34,195 nt of DNA. It comes from Mycolicibacter kumamotonensis (GTDB lineage: Bacteria > Actinomycetota > Actinomycetes > Mycobacteriales > Mycobacteriaceae). The number at the start of each line of letters is the position of its first letter. Within the stretch, counting starts at the first letter, position 1. The stretch spans positions 1 to 34,195 of the forward strand of contig NZ_MVHU01000041.1 of the NCBI RefSeq assembly GCF_002086285.1, in the 5' to 3' direction. The notes under the pieces are model-generated. The model was not told the origin of the DNA. It saw only the letters and a list, made by a program, of their open reading frames with translations, and made no database searches. This document shows, one piece after another, positions 23,654-32,201 of the stretch. A program made the position numbers and the translations under genes.

Positions 23654-24444
23654 CCGCCGGTGATGGTGCGCAGCTGCTGCATCGCGGATCCCTCCACGCT
23701 GCGGCGAGCGGTCGGCGCGGGCGGCGGTACGTCGCCGCCGGCGCCCGGCGCGGCCCCCCCGGGCGGCTGTTGACCGGCGGGGGCGGCACCCCTCGCGGCC
23801 TGGGCGGCAGCGGCGGCCCGCAGCTGCTCGGCCATCGGCTCGGGCAGTCGCACCGGCAACGGGGTGCGCACCGGCAGCGGGGTGTCCCCGCGGCGAACCA
23901 CCGTGTCCGCCAAGGCTTCCCGAGCCTGCTCGGTGAGCGCGTCCATCGACTCGTGCGGGCCGTTGACCACGCAGCGCACCATCCAGCGGTAGCCGTCGAC
24001 TCCGATGAACCGGACCGCGCCGGTCGCCGATCCGACCACCTCCCGGCCCCACGGGCCGTCGACGATGCTGACGCTCGCGGAGTCGCGGCGCAGCGCCTCG
24101 GCCAGCTCGGCGGCCACTTCGCGCCACAGCCCCGCCGACTTGGGCGCGGCATAGGCGGCGATGTTGAACCGCCCGTTGGACGTCACCAGCCATACCGCGC
24201 TGGGCACGCCCGCTTCGCTCAGCTCGACCTGGACCTGAGCGCCCGCCGGCATCGGCACCAACACCGACCCCAGATCCAGACGGGCCGTCGCCGCGGCCGC
24301 GGGGTCGTCGAAGTCCTCGATGTCGAACGGGCCCTCGAGTTCCTCGTCCGACTCCTCGTCAAAGTCCTCCAGGTCCTCGGGTTGCGGCTCGGCGCGCGTC
24401 GGCTCCTCGGAGTCGACCTTGCGTTTGCCCCTACCGAATGCCAT
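23650..24444 (-). CDS. DUF3710 protein (Rv2696c-like)
   Basis: 264 aa. Head of basic FGRGKRK followed by a very acidic stretch (about 15-48). The DUF3710 core runs about 50-200: LDLGSVLVPMPAGAQVQVEL, ITSNGRFN-type VTSNGRFNIAAYAAPKSAGLWREVAAELAEALR, GPWGREVV, FIGVDGYRWMVRCVVNGP, and VVRRGDTPLPVRTPLPVRLP. The last 60 residues are alanine/proline/glycine-rich. Function unknown; conserved next to dut in actinobacteria. ATG 24442-24444 preferred over the preceding GTG. It starts 38 nt after the dut stop, on the same strand, so the two are probably co-transcribed. Confidence 0.88.
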   Translation of the reverse strand: MAFGRGKRKVDSEEPTRAEPQPEDLEDFDEESDEELEGPFDIEDFDDPAAAATARLDLGSVLVPMPAGAQVQVELSEAGVPSAVWLVTSNGRFNIAAYAAPKSAGLWREVAAELAEALRRDSASVSIVDGPWGREVVGSATGAVRFIGVDGYRWMVRCVVNGPHESMDALTEQAREALADTVVRRGDTPLPVRTPLPVRLPEPMAEQLRAAAAAQAARGAAPAGQQPPGGAAPGAGGDVPPPAPTARRSVEGSAMQQLRTITGG

Positions 24445-24482
24445 CACAGCCGCCCATCTTCGTCACTCTGCCGTCCCAGCCG

Positions 24483-24947
24483 TCACAAACTCGCATGTCC
24501 GCCCGACGAGCCGTGCCCGTCGCCGCCACGGCTGGTCCCGGCCAGCCCGGCCTCGTCGAACGAGGTCACCTCGACCAGTTCCGGTAGCTCGACCCGCTGC
24601 ACCACCAGCTGGGCGATCCGGTCGCCGCGATGGATCTCGATCGGCGTCGCCGGGTCCAGGTTGATCAATGCCACCTTAACCTCGCCGCGATAGCCCGCGT
24701 CGATGGTTCCCGGGCTGTTGACGATCGAAAGCCCCACCCGCGCAGCCAAACCCGACCGGGGGTGCACCAAGCCGACCATGCCGAAGGGAATCGCCACCGC
24801 GATTCCGGTGGGCACCAGGGCGCGCTGGCCCGGGCCCAGCTCGACATCGACAGCGCTGTAGAGGTCGACGCCGGCATCGCCGGCATGGGCACGACTCGGC
24901 AGCGGCAGATCAGGATCCAGGCGAACGACCGCGAGACTGGGCGACAC
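24483..24947 (-). CDS. dut: Deoxyuridine triphosphatase (dUTPase)
   Basis: 154 aa, the length of the M. tuberculosis enzyme. Cleaves dUTP to dUMP and pyrophosphate, keeping uracil out of DNA. The five motifs are intact: AGDAGVDLYS (I), PRSGLAARVG (II), NSPGTIDAGYRGEV with the catalytic Asp and substrate Tyr (III), RGDRIAQLVV (IV), and the C-terminal RGGDGHGSSG (V) that closes over the phosphates. Active as a trimer. The GTG start (24945-24947) is supported by homology and by a TAGTCT -10 8 nt upstream with no ribosome site, so the message is probably leaderless. Divergent from the DUF3093 gene by 25 nt. Confidence 0.96.
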   Translation of the reverse strand: MSPSLAVVRLDPDLPLPSRAHAGDAGVDLYSAVDVELGPGQRALVPTGIAVAIPFGMVGLVHPRSGLAARVGLSIVNSPGTIDAGYRGEVKVALINLDPATPIEIHRGDRIAQLVVQRVELPELVEVTSFDEAGLAGTSRGGDGHGSSGGHASL

Positions 24948-24955
24948 GAGGCGCA

Positions 24956-24965
24956 AGACTACCCT
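24956..24965. promoter_or_regulatory. Overlapping divergent -10 elements of dut and the DUF3093 gene
   Basis: On the minus strand TAGTCT (24956-24961) is 8 nt from the dut GTG. On the plus strand TACCCT (24960-24965) is 7 nt from the DUF3093 ATG. The two hexamers share bases 24960-24961. Both genes lack a ribosome site, so both appear leaderless. Each promoter's -35 would lie inside the other gene's first codons, so the two cannot be occupied together. Confidence 0.6.
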
Positions 24966-24972
24966 TAGCCGG

Positions 24973-25458
24973 ATGTCGGGATCGCGCCTCAACCACCGGG
25001 CACCGCAAACCGTGCGGTACCGAGAGCAACTGTGGGTGCCGTGGTGGTGGTGGCCGCTCGGGTTCCTGGGCAACGGTCTGATGGCATACGAGGTACGGCT
25101 GGGCCTGCGCAGCCTGCCGGGCTGGCTGCCCTTCGCCGTGTTCTTCGCGATCACCGTGGCAGCCCTGCTGTGGCTGGGCCGCATCCAGGTCCGGGTCATC
25201 GTCACCGCCGGGGAGGCCGAACTGTGGGTCGGCGAGGCGCACCTGCCCGCCAGCGTGATCGCCCGCTCGGCCGAGGTCCCGCAGTCCGCCAAGTCAGCAG
25301 CGTTGGGCCGCCAACTCGATCCGGCGGCGTATGTCGTGCATCGTGGCTGGGTGGGGCCCATGGTGCTGCTGGTGCTCGATGATCCCGATGACCCGACGCC
25401 GTACTGGCTGATCAGCTGTCGTCATCCGCAGCGGGTACTGGCGGCCTTACAGGGGTGA
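24973..25458 (+). CDS. DUF3093 membrane protein (Rv2698-like)
   Basis: 161 aa. Begins at ATG 24973, probably as a leaderless message. RYREQLWVPWWWWPLGFLGNGLM opens the DUF3093 domain, with two membrane helices (about 22-40 and 53-72), followed by a soluble part with VRVIVTAGEAELWVGEAHLPASVI, DPAAYVVHRGWVGPMVLLVL and PYWLISCRHPQRVLAAL. Function unknown; conserved beside dut in mycobacteria. Converges on the DUF4193 gene with a 13-nt gap. Confidence 0.88.
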   Translation: MSGSRLNHRAPQTVRYREQLWVPWWWWPLGFLGNGLMAYEVRLGLRSLPGWLPFAVFFAITVAALLWLGRIQVRVIVTAGEAELWVGEAHLPASVIARSAEVPQSAKSAALGRQLDPAAYVVHRGWVGPMVLLVLDDPDDPTPYWLISCRHPQRVLAALQG

Positions 25459-25471
25459 GGGACGGTTCGGG

Positions 25472-25774
25472 TCAGGCCGCGCAGTCGGTGCAGATCATCA
25501 CGCCGTTCTTCTCGCTGGCCAAACGGCTGCGGTGCTGAACCAGAAAACAGCTCGAACAGGTGAATTCGTCGGCCTGCTTGGGGATGACCCGCACCGACAG
25601 CTCTTCGCCGGACAGGTCCGCGCCCGGCAGCTCGAAGGATTCGGCGGATTCGGATTCATCGACATCGACCACCGCCGACTGCGCTTCGTTGCGCCTGGCC
25701 TTGAGTTCTTCTAACGAGTCCTCGGAAACGTCGTCGGTCTCGGTGCGCCGCGGGGCGTCGTAATCGGTAGCCAT
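25472..25774 (-). CDS. DUF4193 zinc-ribbon-like protein (Rv2699c-like)
   Basis: 100 aa. An acidic linker-rich N-terminal half (ETDDVSEDSLEELKARRNEAQ; DVDESESAESF) and a C-terminal CSSCFLVQHRSRLA...MICTDCAA, i.e. two CxxC pairs about 20 residues apart that should bind one zinc. Very conserved in actinobacteria; function unknown, possibly a nucleic-acid or polymerase partner. ATG start with GGGGAG about 7 nt upstream. Divergent from cei; the Crp site between them is about 100 nt upstream of this gene. Confidence 0.9.
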   Translation of the reverse strand: MATDYDAPRRTETDDVSEDSLEELKARRNEAQSAVVDVDESESAESFELPGADLSGEELSVRVIPKQADEFTCSSCFLVQHRSRLASEKNGVMICTDCAA

Positions 25775-25874
25775 CGTCTTCTCCCCTCAGTCCCCTCGTA
25801 ACCCTGCGCGAGCTTTGTACCAGCGTCGAACGCATCCACCAAATGATTCGTGCCCGGATCCCGCCCAGATCAAG

Positions 25875-25890
25875 TGTGATTTGCGTCACA
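25875..25890. promoter_or_regulatory. Perfect Crp (cAMP receptor protein) binding site
   Basis: TGTGATTTGCGTCACA is an exact TGTGA-N6-TCACA palindrome. Its centre, 25882.5, is at -61.5 from the GTG at 25944, which is the likely leaderless transcript start of cei. This is the standard class I activation position. It may also affect the divergent DUF4193 gene. Confidence 0.8.
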
Positions 25891-25931
25891 TTATATTCCT
25901 GACCACGGTGATCGCTCGCGCACGCGCCCTC

Positions 25932-25937
25932 TAGAGT
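25932..25937 (+). promoter_or_regulatory. -10 element of cei (leaderless)
   Basis: TAGAGT, 6 nt before the GTG at 25944. No ribosome site is visible. The -35 position (about 25909-25914, TGATCG) is poor, in keeping with dependence on an activator. Confidence 0.55.
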
Positions 25938-25943
25938 GCGTAC

Positions 25944-26594
25944 GTGGTCGCGCAAATCACTTCCGGCACCGAGTTCGACAAGCACGGTCTGCCCTTCCGG
26001 CGGCGCAACTATCGACCCGCCGCCTATGCACTGGCCGTGCTGGCCCTGCTGACCACCGTGGCGTGGGCGGTCGCACTGACCCGGCCGGCAGACGTCCATG
26101 AGGTTGCCGAGTGCAACGCCCCGCCGGCGCCCACCGAGCCCGACCAGCCGCGGCTGGGCACCCAGGTCCCTCGCGCCACGATGATCACCACCACCCCGGC
26201 CAAACTGGCCGACATCAAGGCCCGCGTCCTCAACGCCAGCGGCCGGGCCGGGCAGGCCGCCGACGTCGCCGACGCCCTGCGCGACGACGGTTTCGCCCAG
26301 CCGACCGCCGCAAACGACCCGATCTACGCCAACGGCCGGCTGGACTGCCAGGGCCAGATCCGCTTCGGTGAGGCGGGACGGGCCGCCGCGGCGGCCCTCT
26401 GGCTGGTCGCGCCGTGCACCGAACTGTTCCGCGACGACCGGCCCGACGACTCCGTCGACCTGGCGGTCGGAAGCGACTTCGTCAGCCTGGCCCACAGCGA
26501 CGACATCGAGGCGGCTCTGGCCGGACTCCGTCCGGACGCCACCGGACTGCCCGACCCGGCGCTGCTGACCAAGATCCATTCCGGCACCTGCTGA
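25944..26594 (+). CDS. cei: Cei, cell-envelope integrity protein (Rv2700-like, LytR_C domain)
   Basis: 216 aa. Short cytoplasmic head with FRRRNYRP, one membrane helix (about 25-45, PAAYALAVLALLTTVAWAVAL), then an extracytoplasmic LytR C-terminal-type domain (about 85-195): IKARVLNASGRAGQAADVADALRDDGF, DCQGQIRFGEAGRAAAAALWLVAPCTELFRD, VDLAVGSDFVSL. Rv2700 is needed for envelope integrity; the same role is inferred. Cysteines at C57, C134 and C157, with C216 at the end, may pair. GTG start at 25944, probably leaderless, under the Crp site. Stop is only 23 nt before ppgK, so both are likely on one message. Confidence 0.92.
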   Translation: MVAQITSGTEFDKHGLPFRRRNYRPAAYALAVLALLTTVAWAVALTRPADVHEVAECNAPPAPTEPDQPRLGTQVPRATMITTTPAKLADIKARVLNASGRAGQAADVADALRDDGFAQPTAANDPIYANGRLDCQGQIRFGEAGRAAAAALWLVAPCTELFRDDRPDDSVDLAVGSDFVSLAHSDDIEAALAGLRPDATGLPDPALLTKIHSGTC

Positions 26595-26617
26595 CGACCA
26601 ACCCGGCGAGGAGATGC

Positions 26618-27433
26618 ATGACCGGCACTGAGTCGACCGATCTGAGCGGGGCGCCCGATCCCGCGGCCGGCGAGACCAGGCCGCCGCGGCGCGCGTTCGG
26701 CGTCGACGTCGGCGGCAGCGGCATCAAGGGCGGTGTCGTCGATCTCGACACCGGCGCGCTGATCGGCGAACGCTACAAGCTGCCCACGCCGCGCCCCGCG
26801 ACACCGGCCGCGGTCGCCGAGACCGTCGCCGCGGTGGTCCGGCACTTCGGGTGGACCGGGCCACTGGGAGTCACCTATCCCGGCGTGGTGGTCGACGGGG
26901 TCGTGCGGACCGCCGCCAACGTCGACAAGTCCTGGATCGGGGTGAACGCCCAGTCCGCGATCGCCGCCGCACTCGACGGCCAGCCCGTGGTCATCCTCAA
27001 CGACGCCGACGCCGCCGGCCTGGCCGAGGAGCGCTTCGGAGCGGGCAAGGACAACACCGGCGTGGTCGTGTTGCTCACATTCGGGACCGGAATCGGCTCG
27101 GCGGTGATCCACAACGGAAAGCTGCTGCCCAACACCGAACTCGGGCACATCGATGTGGACGGCAAGGAAGCCGAGCACCGGGCCGCCGCATCGGTCAAGG
27201 AGCGCAAGAACTGGAGCATGAAAAAGTGGTCCAAGCAGGTGACCAAGGTGCTGGTGGCCATCGAGAACGCGCTCTGTCCGGACCTGATCATCGTCGGCGG
27301 CGGCATCAGTCGCCAAGCCGACGAGTGGGTGCCGCTGCTGGGCAACCGGACCCCGGTGGTCCCGGCGACCCTGCAGAACACCGCGGGAATCGTCGGAGCG
27401 GCGATGGCCTCGGCCACCGACGTGACCCGCTGA
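26618..27433 (+). CDS. ppgK: Polyphosphate glucokinase
   Basis: 271 aa. Phosphorylates glucose to glucose-6-phosphate with polyphosphate or ATP; ROK-type fold. Motifs: FGVDVGGSGIKGGVVDLDTG (27-46, phosphate 1), VTYPGVVVDGVV, VVILNDADAAG (124-134, with catalytic Asp129), and LLTFGTGIGSAVIHNG (152-167, phosphate 2), then ELGHID and a C-terminal DLIIVGGGIS adenosine motif. The lysine/arginine-rich VKERKNWSMKKWSK segment is a typical polyphosphate-binding surface in this family. The start is ATG 26618-26620 with GAGGAG upstream; ATG 26614 is out of frame. Sits directly after cei, and 188 nt before sigA. Confidence 0.95.
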   Translation: MTGTESTDLSGAPDPAAGETRPPRRAFGVDVGGSGIKGGVVDLDTGALIGERYKLPTPRPATPAAVAETVAAVVRHFGWTGPLGVTYPGVVVDGVVRTAANVDKSWIGVNAQSAIAAALDGQPVVILNDADAAGLAEERFGAGKDNTGVVVLLTFGTGIGSAVIHNGKLLPNTELGHIDVDGKEAEHRAAASVKERKNWSMKKWSKQVTKVLVAIENALCPDLIIVGGGISRQADEWVPLLGNRTPVVPATLQNTAGIVGAAMASATDVTR

Positions 27434-27516
27434 ATTCCGCCCGCTCGACGGTTGCTGCCGCCGGCTGTCGTTACAATGGTCCGCGGCGGCCGCCGAACCG
27501 ATAACGGCGACTATCC

Positions 27517-27534
27517 CAGTTGATCACCCAACTG
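27517..27534. promoter_or_regulatory. Inverted repeat upstream of the sigA promoter
   Basis: CAGTTG and CAACTG separated by 6 nt (ATCACC), about 20 nt ahead of the TATAAC -10 candidate. It could be a regulator site near the -35, or the end of the ppgK transcript. Its sequence matches no operator I know. Confidence 0.3.
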
Positions 27535-27553
27535 ATATAGAGCCGACATTCGA

Positions 27554-27559
27554 TATAAC
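27554..27559 (+). promoter_or_regulatory. Candidate -10 element for sigA
   Basis: TATAAC, placing the transcript start near 27565. No good -35 lies at 16-18 nt. TACAAT at 27472-27477 and TATAGA at 27536-27541 are alternative -10 sites further up. Confidence 0.4.
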
Positions 27560-27564
27560 CCGAC

Positions 27565-27616
27565 ACTTTCGGTGGCGCACGGCGCTGCGAACCGAAAGTC
27601 AGTCCGACCGAAGGGG
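27565..27616 (+). promoter_or_regulatory. Structured 5' leader of sigA with two exclusive pairings
   Basis: ACTTTCGGT (27565-27573) pairs perfectly with ACCGAAAGT (27591-27599), 9 bp, 17-nt loop, leaving the ribosome site AAGGGG (27611-27616) open. A second copy, ACCGAA at 27607-27612, can pair with the same TTCGGT (27568-27573) and would cover the start of the ribosome site. The two pairings exclude each other. This may be a switch or simply a stabilising 5' hairpin. Confidence 0.45.
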
Positions 27617-27621
27617 TGGAC

Positions 27622-29124
<1,503 letters not shown>

Positions 29125-29131
29125 TCGACGC

Positions 29132-30217
29132 ATGAATCCCACTGCACCACCGGCGGCGCTGCTCGCCGTCCTCAACGCGTTTCGTGGTGGCCTACAGCGC
29201 CTGCGGCACGCCACCGTCCCCGCCCCGGTGGCCGTCCTGGAACTGGGCTTCGGGGCGTGGCTGGCCCAGGCCATGCACGCAGCGGTCCGGCTGGGGATCC
29301 CCGATGCGCTCAACGACGGCCCGCGAACAGCCGAAGACGTCGCCAGGCAGGTGGGTGCCGACCCTGGTGCCACCTACCGCCTGATGCGTGCCTTGGCCAG
29401 TAATTCGGTGCTCAAACTGCGCCGCGACGGTCGGTTCGCCCTGACCCGTACCGGACGCGCGCTGGTCTCCGACAACCCGGCCGGTGTCGCCCCGATGGTC
29501 GCGTTCATCGGCGCCCCGGCGCACCGCGAGCACTGGTCGAACCTGGAGCACTCGGTGCGGACCGGCGAGACAGCCGTCAGCAAGGTGCGCGGAATGTCCT
29601 TCTTCGAGTACACCGACACCGATCCCGAACTGGCGCAGGTTTTCAACGACGCCATGACCGGAGCGTCCGCCGTTGCGATCGAAACGGCTGTTCCCACATA
29701 TGATTTCAGCACCAGCAAGCTGATCGTGGATGTGGGCGGCGGCCACGGCGCGCTGCTGGCCGCGGTATTGCGTCAGGCGCCGGATGCTCGCGGGGTGCTG
29801 TTCGACCTGCCGCAGGTGGTGGCCGGCGCCGACGCGACCGTGACCGCCGCCGGGGTGGCCTCGCGTTGCCATCTCGCGGGTGGGTCGTTCTTCGAATCGG
29901 TCCCCTCCGGGGGTGACACCTATCTGCTCAAGACCGTCATCCACGACTGGGACGACGCGCGTTCGCTGGAAATTCTGCGCAATGTCCGCCGCGCGATCGC
30001 GCCCGGCGGCAAAATGCTGCTGTTCGAGATGGTGCTGCCCGAGGGCGCGCCCGCCCACCTGGGCCTGGTGCTCGATTTGGAGATGCTGGTGGCCGCCGGC
30101 GGACAAGAACGCACCCGGCGGCAGTACGCCGCGTTGCTGTCGCAGGCGGGATTCCGGCTGCAGCGGGTGATCCCCACGGCGAGCCCGATGTCGATCATCG
30201 AGGCCCGGCCGGTTTAA
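29132..30217 (+). CDS. Class II (acetylserotonin/hydroxyneurosporene-type) O-methyltransferase
   Basis: 361 aa. N-terminal dimerisation winged-helix domain (about 35-115): GFGAWLAQAMHAAVRLGIPDALNDGPRTAEDVARQVG, YRLMRALASNSVL. SAM-binding domain (about 120-355): LIVDVGGGHGALLAAVLR (197-214) with the next-strand acid FDLPQVV (224-230), and TYLLKTVIHDWDD (263-275) with His271 as the likely general base. Family members methylate hydroxyl groups of aromatic or polyketide compounds; the substrate is unknown. ATG start 7 nt after the sigA stop, no clear ribosome site, so translation may be coupled to sigA. In M. tuberculosis this place holds Rv2704-Rv2706c, so this is a variable slot inside a conserved order. 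Confidence 0.88.
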   Translation: MNPTAPPAALLAVLNAFRGGLQRLRHATVPAPVAVLELGFGAWLAQAMHAAVRLGIPDALNDGPRTAEDVARQVGADPGATYRLMRALASNSVLKLRRDGRFALTRTGRALVSDNPAGVAPMVAFIGAPAHREHWSNLEHSVRTGETAVSKVRGMSFFEYTDTDPELAQVFNDAMTGASAVAIETAVPTYDFSTSKLIVDVGGGHGALLAAVLRQAPDARGVLFDLPQVVAGADATVTAAGVASRCHLAGGSFFESVPSGGDTYLLKTVIHDWDDARSLEILRNVRRAIAPGGKMLLFEMVLPEGAPAHLGLVLDLEMLVAAGGQERTRRQYAALLSQAGFRLQRVIPTASPMSIIEARPV

Positions 30218-30242
30218 CCGTCAGGCCGGATGCGTCGCCGCG

Positions 30243-30248
30243 TAGGAT
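30243..30248 (+). promoter_or_regulatory. Candidate -10 for the small hypothetical gene (leaderless)
   Basis: TAGGAT, 8 nt before ATG 30257, with no ribosome site between. Same layout as the other leaderless genes of this window. Confidence 0.4.
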
Positions 30249-30256
30249 CGCCCACC

Positions 30257-30547
30257 ATGCCCCCCGATGCCGCGTCGTCGCAGACGTTCACCGCGCTGCT
30301 CAAGCGCGCGGTGGCTCACGGACACCCGGCGCCGGCCGAGGCCGGCCTGGATCCCGCTGTGCTCGAGGCCGTCAACGCCGTCGCCGCGGCGTGGCCGCGA
30401 GTGCCCGCCGTGCTGATCAACAAGGCTCAAACCGTGTTCGCCCGTAGCGAACTGACCCGGGTGTCCGCGGCCAAGCCCACCACGCCGATCGACCTCAATC
30501 GCTCACCGCGGCGAACGCGCCGTCCGGGCCCGGCCGATACTGCGTGA
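30257..30547 (+). CDS. Small hypothetical protein
   Basis: 96 aa, no family recognised. An alpha-helical first half (TFTALLKRAVAHGHPAPAEAGLDPAVLEAVNAVAAAWPRVPAVLINKAQTVFARSEL has this character over residues about 9-65) and a basic, Pro/Arg-rich end. No signal peptide or membrane helix. ATG 30257 is chosen for the TAGGAT -10 8 nt upstream and because the preceding in-frame codons are Arg-rich filler. It overlaps the convergent DUF952 gene by 53 nt; its last 17 codons lie antisense to that gene, so the C-terminus is constrained by the partner and may be accidental. Confidence 0.55.
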   Translation: MPPDAASSQTFTALLKRAVAHGHPAPAEAGLDPAVLEAVNAVAAAWPRVPAVLINKAQTVFARSELTRVSAAKPTTPIDLNRSPRRTRRPGPADTA

Positions 30548-30851
30548 CACCGATCACCGCGCCGATTGGCAACGGCCCGTACAGGTGCGGGAAAAGCATC
30601 GACTCCGGATCGCCTGGCACGCCCGGCTCCCACACCACCGGCGCACCCACCTTGGCTGGGTCCACCTGCAGCAACACCAGATCCGTGCGGCCCCGATAGA
30701 GCCGATTCGCCGGCAGATGGACCTGCTGCGGCGTCGACAGGTGCACGAAGCCGACGCTGCCCAACGACTCCGGGCGCAACGCGTCCGAGGCCTGGGCGCT
30801 CGCCCATTCCCGGGCGCTGCAGAGGTGAACGAGAACACCGGAATGCTTCAT
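30495..30851 (-). CDS. DUF952 protein
   Basis: 118 aa. The DUF952 pattern is clear: LVHLCSAREWASAQASDALRPESLGSVGFVHLSTPQQV, NRLYRGRTDLVLLQVDPAKV, VVWEPG, and MLFPHLYGPLPIGAVIGV. The conserved HLS, FPHLYGPL and WEP residues are all present. A small cytoplasmic domain of unknown function, related in fold to toxin-like ADP-ribosyl/phosphate-binding domains according to some classifications; no activity can be claimed here. ATG 30849-30851 preferred over GTG 30852-30854. Its 3' end overlaps the convergent small gene by 53 nt. Confidence 0.82.
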   Translation of the reverse strand: MKHSGVLVHLCSAREWASAQASDALRPESLGSVGFVHLSTPQQVHLPANRLYRGRTDLVLLQVDPAKVGAPVVWEPGVPGDPESMLFPHLYGPLPIGAVIGVTQYRPGPDGAFAAVSD

Positions 30852-30971
30852 CACCGTCGATCCTGCCGCAGCGCCAAGCGAGGGTGAGACACGACACAGC
30901 CGAAGCCAGGAACAACGCCGAACGCCTCAGCGTCTGACACACTTGACAGACCCGCGAGAACGGAGGAGCCC

Positions 30972-31166
30972 ATGAATGCGACTCTGACCAGTCCCGAACT
31001 GACTCGGGCTGATCGATGCGACCGGTGCGGTGCCGCCGCCCGTGTACGCGCCACGCTGCCCTCCGGAGCCGAGCTGCTCTTCTGCCAGCACCACGCCAAC
31101 GAGCACGAAGCCAAGCTGATCGAGCTGGCCGCCGTGCTGCAGGTCAGCCCTGCGGACGAGGCGTAG
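30972..31166 (+). CDS. Small CxxC/CxxH zinc-ribbon-like protein (DUF7455 type)
   Basis: 64 aa. DRCDRCGAAARVRATLPSG (CxxC), then ELLFCQHHANEHEAKLIELAAVL (CxxH and a helix). Likely a single-zinc protein; very common next to sigma-factor genes in actinobacteria and of unknown function, possibly an RNA-polymerase or nucleic-acid partner. ATG start with a strong GGAGGAG 4 nt upstream. A TTGACA lies at 30941-30946 but no -10 follows at normal spacing. The 120-nt space to the divergent DUF952 gene shows no other clear element. Confidence 0.82.
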   Translation: MNATLTSPELTRADRCDRCGAAARVRATLPSGAELLFCQHHANEHEAKLIELAAVLQVSPADEA

Positions 31167-31241
31167 CCGGGGCCCGCGCGCAACACGCCCGCCGACGGGA
31201 ACCGTGCAGTAGCACCGCTCGTCAGGAATGCTGGGCTGGTC

Positions 31242-32201
31242 ATGACAGACCAGATCCCCAGACCTTCCCGACATCACCTGCTGCGCATCGCCCGCCGTAC
31301 CTTGGCCAAGAGCTGGGACGACTCGATCTTCGCCGAGTCGGCCCAGGCCGGGTTCTGGTCGGTGCTCTCACTGCCACCGCTGCTGCTCGGGATGCTGGGC
31401 AGCCTGTCGTACGTGGCGCCGCTGTTCGGCCCGGACACGCTGGCCACTATCCAGGACCGGCTGATCAGCATGGCCAGCAGCTTCTTCTCGAAGAACGTGG
31501 TGGTGGAGATCATCGAGCCCACCGTGCGAGACATCGTCTCCAACGCGCGAGGCGAGGTGGTCTCGCTGGGTTTCGTGATCTCGCTGTGGGCGGGTTCCTC
31601 GGCGATCTCGGCGTTCGTCGACTCGGTGGTCGAGGCGCACGATCAGACCCCGCTACGCCACCCGGTACGCCAACGGTTCTTCGCGCTGGGCCTGTATGTG
31701 GCGATGCTGGTGATCGCCGTGGCTGCGGCACCGTTCGCCGCCCTGGGCCCGCACGCGGTGGCCGAGCACCTGCCCGATAGGTGGACCGACCTGCTGCGGT
31801 TCGGCTACTACCCGACCTTGGTGTTGGGCCTGCTGCTGGCCGTCACGGTGCTCTACCGGGTGTCGTTGCCCAAGCCGCTGCCCTCACACCGGCTGGTGAT
31901 CGGTGCGGCGCTGGCCACCACCGTGTTCGTGGTGGCCACGCTGGGCCTGCGGGTCTACCTGCGCTACATCACCAGCACCGGCTACACCTACGGTGCGCTG
32001 GCGACGCCGATCGCCTTCCTGCTGTTTGCGTTTCTGCTCGGCTTCGCCATCATGCTGGGCGCGGAACTCAACGCCGCCGTTCAGGAGGAGTGGCCGGCGC
32101 AGCCCACTCACCTACGCCGGCTGCGCAACTGGGTGGTGTCCCGGACGGCGCAAGCCGACCCCGACAGACATTCTTTGAGCGAACCGGTCAGCCCTTCTTG
32201 A
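31242..32201 (+). CDS. YihY/BrkB-family membrane protein (Rv2707-like)
   Basis: 319 aa. YihY domain with about six membrane helices: AGFWSVLSLPPLLLGMLGSL (about 38-57), VSLGFVISLWAGSSAISAFV, FFALGLYVAMLVIAVAAAPFAAL, YPTLVLGLLLAVTVLYRV, LATTVFVVATLGLRVYLR, and PIAFLLFAFLLGFAIMLGAELNAAV. Conserved SLGFVISLWAGSSAISAFVDSV and GAELNA motifs are those of the family. Integral membrane protein of unclear function, once misnamed ribonuclease BN. ATG start at 31242 has only a weak ribosome site. Its end overlaps the convergent DUF3039 gene by 14 nt. Confidence 0.9.
   Translation: MTDQIPRPSRHHLLRIARRTLAKSWDDSIFAESAQAGFWSVLSLPPLLLGMLGSLSYVAPLFGPDTLATIQDRLISMASSFFSKNVVVEIIEPTVRDIVSNARGEVVSLGFVISLWAGSSAISAFVDSVVEAHDQTPLRHPVRQRFFALGLYVAMLVIAVAAAPFAALGPHAVAEHLPDRWTDLLRFGYYPTLVLGLLLAVTVLYRVSLPKPLPSHRLVIGAALATTVFVVATLGLRVYLRYITSTGYTYGALATPIAFLLFAFLLGFAIMLGAELNAAVQEEWPAQPTHLRRLRNWVVSRTAQADPDRHSLSEPVSPS

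Noticed and set aside
23383..24693. 436-codon plus-strand open frame across the DUF3710 and dut genes
   Set aside because: It spans two well-supported genes on the other strand and is Arg/Gly-rich with no motif.
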